Shown here: in pieces, positions 1 through 6,231 of the stretch
Layout of the letters: every line of letters starts with the position of its first letter
How positions within the stretch are numbered: position 1 is the first letter of the stretch
Assembly (NCBI GenBank): GCA_023393375.1
Contig: JAEWLI010000111.1
Location: 1-10,527 of the forward strand
Reading direction: 5' to 3'
Length of the DNA: 10,527 bases
DNA from: Bacteroidota bacterium
Lineage (GTDB): Bacteria > Bacteroidota > Bacteroidia > Cytophagales > Cyclobacteriaceae
Notes under the pieces: model-generated
Database searches by the model: none
The model's input: the letters and a program-made list of their open reading frames with translations, nothing else
Told to the model about the DNA's origin: nothing
Program-made: the position numbers and the translations under genes

Positions 1-588
1 CCTATACCCGTTCAAGGAAGAGATCCCGTAGAATGGGTAAGCCGTGAAATATTATATGTAAAGGGAGTGGTTTTTGGCTCAGATACCATCCACCTTTTTG
101 TCAATCATTGGCCTTCGCGTTCAGGTGGACAGATGCGATCTGAGCCACGCAGAATTTATGCAGCTTCAGTGCTGAAGACATTGACTGATTCGTTGAGAAG
201 ACATGAAAAAGATCCTAAAATTGTTATTATTGGCGATTTTAATGATAACCCGGATGATAAAAGTATGATGTTACTGGCTGGAGAGGGTTCGGGCTTGGTC
301 AATATCATGAATGACTTGTACAAGAAAGGTGAGGGGACTTTGGCATTTAATAATGCTTTTATGCAATGGTATCTTTTCGACCAGATCATTGTGTCTGATG
401 CTATTTATTATGGTAAATCATTAACAATTAGTCAACCGGTAATTTTTAAAGCTGACTGGCTAAAGGATAAAAAAACCGGTCGGCCATTCAGAACCTACCA
501 GGGTATAATTTATAAAGGAGGGTTCAGTGATCACTTCCCGGTTTATGTGGATTTGGAAAAGAAGAAGGTCAATGTTAATATAGAATAG
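1..588 (+). CDS. Endonuclease/exonuclease/phosphatase (EEP) family protein, C-terminal part
   Basis: The frame is open from the first base, so the gene begins outside the window and 195 C-terminal residues are visible; a GTG at 67 lies inside the domain and is not the start. The EEP superfamily (DNase I-like metal-dependent phosphodiesterases) is supported by three motifs: VNHWPSR at visible residues 34-40 with the catalytic His, IIGDFND at 76-82 with the metal/phosphate-binding Asp and Asn, and GFSDHFPV at 174-181 with the terminal Asp-His pair. FDQIIVS at 126-132 is also typical. All C-terminal catalytic elements are intact, so the protein is probably active, but whether it cuts nucleic acid, a phospholipid headgroup or another phosphodiester cannot be told from this part. 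It converges on the RDD gene, with 20 bp between the two stop codons. Any signal peptide would lie outside the window. Confidence 0.9.
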   Translation, partial: PIPVQGRDPVEWVSREILYVKGVVFGSDTIHLFVNHWPSRSGGQMRSEPRRIYAASVLKTLTDSLRRHEKDPKIVIIGDFNDNPDDKSMMLLAGEGSGLVNIMNDLYKKGEGTLAFNNAFMQWYLFDQIIVSDAIYYGKSLTISQPVIFKADWLKDKKTGRPFRTYQGIIYKGGFSDHFPVYVDLEKKKVNVNIE

Positions 589-610
589 CTAATTATTTTG
601 GAAGGCTATT
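584..610. terminator. Possible weak bidirectional terminator between convergent genes
   Basis: AATAGC (584-589) and GCTATT (605-610) are perfect inverted repeats around a 15-nt loop, and they overlap the stop codons of both converging genes. The stem is short and neither side has a strong T tract, so this may be chance. Confidence 0.22.
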
Positions 611-1337
611 AAGTCATCATCTTCCCGGTCAAAAAATTATAATCCTTAATAATCACATTCAGAAATTTGATAGGGGGAAGATCATTTTCAATGTTCAAGG
701 TCTCTTTCACTTTGTTTGTGGCAGTGACGATCAACCTGGGATTTCCTGATTCTTTGTAAAAGATCAGTGTTTGTTTGATGGTTTCAATATCTTTATCGGA
801 AAGCCGAATTACCTGCGGAAAAACAGGTTCATAATCTTCTTCGGGTGAATCAATGTGTTGGTGATAACTCACCTCTTCTTCTCTATTGAGTTTGATGATG
901 GAAGTTCCGGCTAGAATATCCCCTAATCTTTGACCCTTTCCATTCAATATAATCACAATAAGACCTACGCCATAACCAAAGAATGAATCCACAATTCTCA
1001 ACAACCATCTTATCAGATAATCGCCCAGATTAGGTTGTGATCCATCCAGTTTTATAACCTTGATCTTCATGATCTTTTTGCCAATGCTCTGACCATCCAT
1101 CAACAGTTCTACTATTAGGAAATAAAAAACATAGGGGAACAGAAAAACTCCCACAAAAATATAATCTTTGGTGGATTCTAAATCCACATCCAGCTTGATC
1201 ATGATGACAACCCCGATAATTGCATAAAGTGTTTTTATCACCGTGTCGATTAGAAATGCTACAATACGATCGCCGACACTGGCAATGTAATATTCTATGC
1301 TAACATTCTGTGTAGTTTCAACAGTAACTTTTTGCAT
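609..1337 (-). CDS. RDD family integral membrane protein with cytoplasmic C-terminal tail
   Basis: This is a 242-residue protein with an RDD domain in its first 150 residues: VGDRIVAFLIDTVI at 21-34 (Arg24, Asp31), GQSIGKKIMKIKVIKLDG at 82-99, RWLLRIVDSF at 110-119 and KGQRLGDILAGTSII at 134-148. Hydrophobic segments lie at about 27-47, 58-80 and 118-133. Residues 150-242 form a charged, probably soluble tail with an acidic stretch near 164-170. The start is fixed by an in-frame TAA directly before the ATG. RDD proteins have no settled biochemical role; some have been linked to ion transport. Here the gene diverges from the SpoIIM operon across only 44 bp. RDD, SpoIIM, MoxR and DUF58 genes also cluster in other phyla, including mycobacteria (Rv3692-Rv3695 region), so it probably belongs functionally to the operon although it lies on the other strand. 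Confidence 0.9.
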   Translation of the reverse strand: MQKVTVETTQNVSIEYYIASVGDRIVAFLIDTVIKTLYAIIGVVIMIKLDVDLESTKDYIFVGVFLFPYVFYFLIVELLMDGQSIGKKIMKIKVIKLDGSQPNLGDYLIRWLLRIVDSFFGYGVGLIVIILNGKGQRLGDILAGTSIIKLNREEEVSYHQHIDSPEEDYEPVFPQVIRLSDKDIETIKQTLIFYKESGNPRLIVTATNKVKETLNIENDLPPIKFLNVIIKDYNFLTGKMMT

Positions 1338-1361
1338 TTATGTAGAATGTTTATATATTTC
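1332..1361 (+). promoter_or_regulatory. Candidate Bacteroidota sigma-A promoter for the SpoIIM-to-DUF58 operon
   Basis: TTG at 1332-1334, a 19-nt spacer, then TATATTTC at 1354-1361 match the phylum's TTG-N19-TAnnTTTG pattern, with only the last base of the -7 box off consensus. Initiation would fall near 1366 and leave a leader of about 15 nt before the ATG at 1382. The -33 element abuts the start codon of the divergent RDD gene, so firing of the two promoters could interfere. Confidence 0.45.
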
Positions 1362-1371
1362 GGATAATATT

Positions 1372-1379
1372 CAAAAATA
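1372..1379 (-). promoter_or_regulatory. Candidate -7 element for the RDD gene
   Basis: Read on the minus strand this is TATTTTTG, a perfect match to TAnnTTTG. It would place initiation near 1365 and give a leader of about 28 nt. No TTG is found at the expected 19-nt spacing; the nearest lies about 27 nt upstream, within the SpoIIM coding start. Support is therefore partial. Confidence 0.3.
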
Positions 1380-1381
1380 CT

Positions 1382-2353
1382 ATGAGAGAATCGGTTTTTA
1401 TTAAAAACAACAAGAAAAAATGGAATGATTTTGAAAATCTGATCAACTCTCCTTCTCAAAATACTAATCCGGATACACTTGCTGATCTTTATATAAAAAT
1501 TACAGATGACCTTGCATTCGCCCAGACGCAGTATTCCGGATCCCGTTCTCATAAATATTTAAATACATTGGCATCCAGGATTCATCATAGAATCTACCGG
1601 AACAAGCGTGAAAAAAAATACCGGTTTATTACATTTTGGACAGAAGAATTGCCAATTGTTTTTTACGAAAGCAGAATTTACTTCCTTTATTCATTAATAT
1701 TTTTCTCGATAGCCATTGCTATTGGTGTAATATCCACCCATTTTGATCAAACTTATTCCAGGTTGGTATTGAGTGACGGGTATATCAATATGACCTTGGA
1801 AAATATTAAAAACGGGGAACCGATGGGTGTATATGCATCTGGATCAAGCAGTGAATTCTTTTTAAGGATCACATTAAATAATATAATGGTAGCGATAAAT
1901 ACTTTCGTCCTGGGAATTTTCTTTTCCATTGGATCAGTATATATATTGGTTGAAAATGGTATAATGTTAGGGACTTTCCAATATTTCTTTCATCAACAGG
2001 GACTATTTATTGACTCATTTCTTTCCATATGGATCCATGGAGCTATTGAGATTTCATCCATAGTGCTTGCAGGTGGGGCAGGCATGGTCATGGGCAATAG
2101 TTTTATTTTTCCAGGATCGTATAAAAGACTTCATTCATTAAAGAACGGAGCGAAAAAAGGATTGAAAATCATGATTAGCCTGGTTCCATTCTTTATTATA
2201 GCTGGTTTTCTGGAATCATATATCACCCGAATGTTTCATTTACATTGGACAAGTAAGGCATTGATCATTGCAGCATCTTTTGCATTGATATTATTTTATT
2301 ACGTTATTTTCCCAAGAATCTATTATAAAAAAAGCCGGTATGGAGAAAATTAA
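1382..2353 (+). CDS. Stage II sporulation protein M (SpoIIM/DUF95) family membrane protein
   Basis: This 323-residue protein has a cytoplasmic, basic N-terminal region (about 1-95, with KKKWNDFENLI near 12-21) followed by about five membrane segments near 98-118, 170-190, 210-240, 263-283 and 293-311. Family-type motifs include NNIMVAINTFVLGIF (166-180), LVENGIMLG (189-197), IHGAIEISSIVLAGGAG (218-234, with the His-Gly-x-x-Glu core) and AGFLESYITR (274-283). In Bacillus, SpoIIM is part of the engulfment peptidoglycan-remodelling complex. This family is widespread in non-sporulating bacteria, so the name does not imply sporulation, and nothing else here suggests spores. It is the first gene of the plus-strand operon; its last 14 bp overlap the next gene, which implies translational coupling. 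Role in this organism: inferred membrane component of the MoxR-linked assembly. Confidence 0.9.
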   Translation: MRESVFIKNNKKKWNDFENLINSPSQNTNPDTLADLYIKITDDLAFAQTQYSGSRSHKYLNTLASRIHHRIYRNKREKKYRFITFWTEELPIVFYESRIYFLYSLIFFSIAIAIGVISTHFDQTYSRLVLSDGYINMTLENIKNGEPMGVYASGSSSEFFLRITLNNIMVAINTFVLGIFFSIGSVYILVENGIMLGTFQYFFHQQGLFIDSFLSIWIHGAIEISSIVLAGGAGMVMGNSFIFPGSYKRLHSLKNGAKKGLKIMISLVPFFIIAGFLESYITRMFHLHWTSKALIIAASFALILFYYVIFPRIYYKKSRYGEN

Positions 2354-3269
2354 TTTCAGGGAAAAAAGAGGTTTTTCAGAAGTTTTAAACGCTACTTTTT
2401 GGTTTTTGAGGCAGGACTTTTCCCAAATATTTAAAATATTAATGTTTACCGTGGCTCCCATTGCGTTGATCACAGGCATTTTTTTCCATTATATGGTAAA
2501 TTTTGTCATCGACATGATCCAGGTGAGCTACAACCCGGAAGCTAATGTAGATCAGAGTGCCAAAAGTTTCGCTATTAACCTGCTGTTGACCTTTTTCTCT
2601 TATTTTGTAGCACTGGTAATGGTAGCTGCAGTTATATTTGATTATATAAAAGTATATGTGGAAAGTGGTGCTAAAATAAAGATAGAAATCAGGGACTTGG
2701 GAAAGTGGTTAAAAAAGGATTTCTGGCGACTGCTTTTGGCTGCACTGTTTCTGGCATTTATCAGTTTTCTGGTGCAGATTTTTGTAAATATCATCCCATT
2801 TATTGGCATGTTTATTTACATGTTCGTTGCTGTTTTTGTCAATGCGATCACAGCCATCTGTTTCATCATTATGGTGCATGAACGCAAAGGATTCTTTTCG
2901 GCATTTTCAAGAACATTCGACTTGCTTTCTGAATTTTGGTGGGTCACTTTTGGTATTATGGCGATCACAACCATTCTTCAGTATTCATTGGCGTTCTCTG
3001 TTTCCGTGCCTTCCATGATTGCCTATGGATTTTATACCTACCATTCTGTAAAAAGTATGGAAGAAATGATTATCACCAACTCACCTGTATTAAATATTAT
3101 CAGTGCGATATCGTCAGCCCTTTCTGCTGTGATGTTTTTCTTGTTACAGGCAATCACCTATACCGCTATGGCCTTTCATTATTTCAATCTCGTGGAAAGA
3201 AAAGAAGGTGTAGGATTGTTGGAAGAAATTAATAAAATCGGGGTGGTATCAACGGCAGAGGATGAATAG
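2340..3269 (+). CDS. Six-helix membrane protein of unknown function in the MoxR/DUF58 operon
   Basis: I do not recognise a named family. The 309-residue protein starts with a short cytoplasmic segment (FREKRGFSEVLNATFWFLRQ at 6-25) and has hydrophobic segments at about 32-55, 78-101, 129-149, 152-178, 200-222 and 252-280. It ends in a charged tail, with HYFNLVERKEGVGLLEEI at 280-297. The layout (R-x-F-x-x-L before a helix, then a Y-F-N-L-x-E-R-K-E tail) resembles multi-helix proteins often labelled only as membrane proteins or compared with the glycerophosphodiesterase membrane domain; that resemblance is from memory and weak. It overlaps SpoIIM by 14 bp and the DUF4129 gene by 8 bp. This placement makes it a probable obligate partner of both. 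No catalytic motif is visible, so a structural or transport role is more likely than an enzymatic one. Confidence 0.85.
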   Translation: MEKINFREKRGFSEVLNATFWFLRQDFSQIFKILMFTVAPIALITGIFFHYMVNFVIDMIQVSYNPEANVDQSAKSFAINLLLTFFSYFVALVMVAAVIFDYIKVYVESGAKIKIEIRDLGKWLKKDFWRLLLAALFLAFISFLVQIFVNIIPFIGMFIYMFVAVFVNAITAICFIIMVHERKGFFSAFSRTFDLLSEFWWVTFGIMAITTILQYSLAFSVSVPSMIAYGFYTYHSVKSMEEMIITNSPVLNIISAISSALSAVMFFLLQAITYTAMAFHYFNLVERKEGVGLLEEINKIGVVSTAEDE

Positions 3270-3984
3270 ATTGCTAACCATATTATTTATTTGGTTGATA
3301 TCATTCATGCCTGTATCTGGCATGCAAAGTGATACTACAAGTATTGCTTCAAAGCCTGTGACTATCCGATCATTCGATCAAACCAAACTGGAGGAACTTA
3401 AAAACCATGATGATTTTGATTATACCCAAAGTCGAATAGCAGAGGACCCGGGAATTTGGAGTAAAATTAAAAGATTGATCAACCAGATGTTAAACTGGTT
3501 TTTCAGAAAGCTGTTCAACATTAATGCACCTGAAATATCTTCGTGGATCCTAATAGGAATCCTGGCTATCAGTACGGTTTTCATTCTCATAAAAGTGTTG
3601 GATATCAATTTTAATAACAATGTTTTTATATCCAGTGATGTTGGAAATATTGATTACACAGTAGAGGAAGAGAATATCCATGAAATGGATTTTAATAAAT
3701 TGATTGATGAAGCTGTTAGACAATCGGCTTACCGAACAGCCATTCGTTATTTATACCTTTTTGCCCTAAAAAAATTATCAGATAAGCAAAAGATTGTGTG
3801 GGTTCCGGGAAAGACTAATCAAGAATACGAACATGAGCTGAAAAGTGATAAGTTGCAAGCATCTTTCAGCCAATTGGGTTATTTTTTTGAATATGCCTGG
3901 TACGGGGAATTTGATATTAAAACAGAAAATTTTCAAAAAGCCCATGGTGTATTCCGACAATTGGAGGAGGAATTGATGAAATGA
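3262..3984 (+). CDS. DUF4129 domain protein, signal peptide plus one membrane helix
   Basis: The 240-residue protein begins with a signal-peptide-like stretch (1-20, ending PVSG), followed by an extracytoplasmic region (about 21-92), a transmembrane helix at about 93-112 and a cytoplasmic domain (about 140-240). The last carries DUF4129 hallmarks: a helix AIRYLYLFALKKL at 160-172, W..GKTNQEYEHEL at 180-193 and FFEYAWYGEF at 208-217. DUF4129 is also the C-terminal domain of TgpA-type membrane transglutaminases, which likewise sit beside MoxR and DUF58 genes; here the domain is separate and no transglutaminase core is present. No catalytic residues are evident, and a binding or scaffold role is inferred. 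The gene overlaps both neighbours (8 bp upstream, a 4-bp ATGA downstream), indicating tight co-translation. Confidence 0.88.
   Translation: MNRLLTILFIWLISFMPVSGMQSDTTSIASKPVTIRSFDQTKLEELKNHDDFDYTQSRIAEDPGIWSKIKRLINQMLNWFFRKLFNINAPEISSWILIGILAISTVFILIKVLDINFNNNVFISSDVGNIDYTVEEENIHEMDFNKLIDEAVRQSAYRTAIRYLYLFALKKLSDKQKIVWVPGKTNQEYEHELKSDKLQASFSQLGYFFEYAWYGEFDIKTENFQKAHGVFRQLEEELMK
3963..3970 (+). promoter_or_regulatory. Strong Shine-Dalgarno-like site for the DUF4350 gene
   Basis: GGAGGAGG lies inside the end of the DUF4129 coding sequence, 10 nt before the ATG at 3981. Most starts in this window lack such a site, so it stands out. It supports the overlapping ATGA start and suggests independent loading of ribosomes as well as coupling. 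It also encodes Glu-rich residues of the upstream protein, so selection for the site is not proven. Confidence 0.5.
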
Positions 3985-5168
3985 AGAAGAAAGATATAAA
4001 ATATTTCATCATCCTGATATCCATGTTTGTATTGTACATTCTGGTGGAAACATTATCACCACCACCGGTCAATTGGCAGGTAACCTTCGATGAAAACCAT
4101 AAAATACCTTTCGGGACATATGCTGTTGATCAGTTGTTGCCAGAAATATTTGAGGGCAAGGAAATTACCCATTCCAATGCTACTATTTATGATCTTTATG
4201 AGGAAGATATAGATTTTAAAAACCTCTTGATAATCTGTAATTCTTTTACTCCCTCAGAAGGAGATGAAGAAATATTGTTTGAGATGCTTGAGGAGGGGAA
4301 ACATGTATTTATTGCCGCCGATTGGTTTAGTGGAAAATTTTTCGATTCGCTTAAGATATCAGTTAGTCATTCGATTACCAGAAGCCTTTCCATGTCGCTA
4401 ACTGACACCAGTATGGTTTATATGTCCTCAGGGTTTTCTTTTCCTGAAATGGGCCCATTTAAATATATGCCCAATCATTCCTCATTATTCTTTTATTCAT
4501 TCGACAGCACGAGAGCTGATGTATTGGCAACCAACTCGCATAAAGATCCATGTTTGATCAGGTATCAAATGGGCGAAGGATCCCTGATATTGAGCACTCT
4601 TCCAATGGCTTTTACCAATTATTATTTTTTAAAAGAGGATAATCACTGGTTTATAGCCAATAGTTTGTCATTGATGCCTGCTGAAAATTTGCACCTCACC
4701 AATTATTACCAGTACGGAAGGTTGGAACCAATATCCAAATTACGGTTTATTCTCACAAATCCTTCCCTTACCTGGGCATATTATCTGGTGATTGCTGGTT
4801 TAATAATTTTTATGCTTTTTGAATCGAAAAGACGTCAAAGGCCGATACCAGTAATAAAACCGCCTGAAAATTCGACATTAAATTTTATTGATACCATAGG
4901 TAATCTCTATTTTAATCAGGGAAATAATAAAAATATTGCTTCCAAAAAGATCACTTACTTTCTGGATTTCCTGCGGCGAAGGTATTACTTAAAAACAGAT
5001 AAGCTGGATAGCGATTTTGCTATGAAATTGGCTCAAAAGACTAACCGGGATCCCGAAGAAGTGAAAGAATTGATCAAATTGATCACTCATGTTGAGCAAA
5101 TCCAAACATTTGACAACGCTTCTCTGGTCATGCTCAACAATAAAATTGAGGAATATTATGCCAGCTAA
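3981..5168 (+). CDS. DUF4350 domain protein, two membrane helices
   Basis: The 395-residue protein has an N-terminal helix (about 9-23), a large extracytoplasmic region (about 24-262), a second helix (about 263-280), a basic stop-transfer segment (ESKRRQR, 281-287) and a cytoplasmic C-terminal region (288-395) rich in charged helices. DUF4350 is supported by IPFGTYAVDQLLPEIF at 42-57, a common entry motif of the family, then LLIICNSFTPSEGDEEIL (82-99) and the buried strand HVFIAADWF (108-116). This gives an alpha/beta fold like that of class I glutamine amidotransferases and GldG-type gliding/ABC proteins; I see no Cys-His-Glu triad, so activity is doubtful. A sugar- or substrate-sensing role on the periplasmic side is inferred. 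It overlaps the DUF4129 gene by 4 bp. The following gene begins only after 64 bp, the only sizeable gap in the operon. Confidence 0.87.
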   Translation: MKKKDIKYFIILISMFVLYILVETLSPPPVNWQVTFDENHKIPFGTYAVDQLLPEIFEGKEITHSNATIYDLYEEDIDFKNLLIICNSFTPSEGDEEILFEMLEEGKHVFIAADWFSGKFFDSLKISVSHSITRSLSMSLTDTSMVYMSSGFSFPEMGPFKYMPNHSSLFFYSFDSTRADVLATNSHKDPCLIRYQMGEGSLILSTLPMAFTNYYFLKEDNHWFIANSLSLMPAENLHLTNYYQYGRLEPISKLRFILTNPSLTWAYYLVIAGLIIFMLFESKRRQRPIPVIKPPENSTLNFIDTIGNLYFNQGNNKNIASKKITYFLDFLRRRYYLKTDKLDSDFAMKLAQKTNRDPEEVKELIKLITHVEQIQTFDNASLVMLNNKIEEYYAS

Positions 5169-5189
5169 ACTTAGAATTGAAAATATTAA

Positions 5190-5201
5190 AATGTTAACAT
5201 T
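5190..5201. repeat. Perfect 12-bp palindrome in the DUF4350-MoxR gap
   Basis: AATGTTAACATT equals its own reverse complement. It sits in the middle of the only long gap within the operon, 31 bp before the MoxR start. The size and symmetry would fit a dimeric repressor operator. No clear TAnnTTTG box is seen nearby, so an internal promoter is not established, and AT-rich palindromes can arise by chance. Confidence 0.4.
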
Positions 5202-5232
5202 AGAAACGAATTATAAAAAATATTGAACCATC

Positions 5233-6213
5233 ATGGAACAGGAAGAAGTATTTACAAACCGTATCGATTTGTCTGCTCTAAAATCAGGTATGGAGAGGGT
5301 AAGAAGTGAAATTGGGAAAATTCTTGTAGGTCAACATAAGACGGTAGACCTTATTTTGACCGCTATTCTTGCTGATGGTCATATATTAATCGAAGGAGTG
5401 CCCGGAATCGCCAAAACCCTGACAGCAAAATTAACCGCAAAATCCATTAGCCTGGATTTTTCCCGAATTCAGTTTACACCCGACCTAATGCCCTCAGATG
5501 TATTAGGTACGTCGGTATTTAATCTGAAAAAGTCGGAGTTTGAATTTAAATCCGGGCCTATCTTTTCCAACATTATTTTAATTGACGAAATAAACAGGGC
5601 TCCAGCCAAAACACAATCGGCATTGTTTGAGGTAATGGAAGAAAGGCAAGCCACCATTGATGGGACTACCTATATCATGAAAGATCCTTATATTGTGCTG
5701 GCTACCCAAAATCCTATCGAACAGGAAGGAACTTATCGATTGCCCGAAGCGCAAATTGACAGGTTTTTAATGAAGATAGAAGTGGGTTACCCAACCCTCG
5801 ATGAGGAAGTAGCTATTTTAAACGGCTTTCATCAAAACACCAGTTACCGCCGTTTGGATGATATCAACCCCGTATTGCGTGGAGAAGAAATCCTTAGTTT
5901 CAGGGAAACCATCAGGAGTATTCATGTGGAAGAAAAGTTGATGCAGTATATCGGCAAAATTATTCATCAAACCCGTAACCATCCTGACATTTATTTGGGA
6001 GGATCACCACGGGCCTCATTGGCGATATTAGCTACTTCCAAAGCTTATGCAGCCATGAATGGTCGTGATTTTATTACCCCGGAAGATATCAGATTTGTGA
6101 TTAACCCGGTTTTGAAGCACCGGTTGATTCTTTCTCCTGAAAAAGAAATGGAAGGTGTAAATCCGGAAACAGTTATCAAACAGATTGTGGATTCAATAGA
6201 AATACCCAGATAA
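5233..6213 (+). CDS. MoxR family AAA+ ATPase
   Basis: This 326-residue protein is of typical MoxR length. In order it shows Walker A GVPGIAKT (55-62, Lys61), Walker B IILIDEIN (114-121, Asp118 and Glu119), sensor 1 ATQNP (157-161), EAQIDRF (172-178) with the probable arginine finger Arg177, and sensor 2 GGSPRA (256-261, Arg260). The C-terminal lid follows. All ATPase residues are intact. MoxR proteins form hexameric rings and act as chaperones that mature or remodel partner complexes; in characterised members such as RavA-ViaA and the methanol dehydrogenase MoxR the partner carries a von Willebrand A domain. Here the partner is expected to be the DUF58 protein encoded 18 bp downstream. It lies in the cytoplasm, probably docked at the membrane. 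The ATG at 5233 matches the family start region (residues 1-30 lead into the LVGQ motif at 31-34). Confidence 0.95.
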   Translation: MEQEEVFTNRIDLSALKSGMERVRSEIGKILVGQHKTVDLILTAILADGHILIEGVPGIAKTLTAKLTAKSISLDFSRIQFTPDLMPSDVLGTSVFNLKKSEFEFKSGPIFSNIILIDEINRAPAKTQSALFEVMEERQATIDGTTYIMKDPYIVLATQNPIEQEGTYRLPEAQIDRFLMKIEVGYPTLDEEVAILNGFHQNTSYRRLDDINPVLRGEEILSFRETIRSIHVEEKLMQYIGKIIHQTRNHPDIYLGGSPRASLAILATSKAYAAMNGRDFITPEDIRFVINPVLKHRLILSPEKEMEGVNPETVIKQIVDSIEIPR

Positions 6214-6231
6214 TTTTTAACCATTAACTTC

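Noticed and set aside
67..588. A complete 173-residue gene starting at GTG 67
   Set aside because: The frame is open to the left edge and the GTG lies inside the EEP domain.
1382..2353. A sporulation gene, suggesting a spore-former
   Set aside because: SpoIIM/DUF95 proteins are common in non-sporulating bacteria and nothing else here is sporulation-related.
2803..3232. Two further plus-strand reading frames
   Set aside because: They lie wholly inside the six-helix membrane protein gene in other frames and show no family features.
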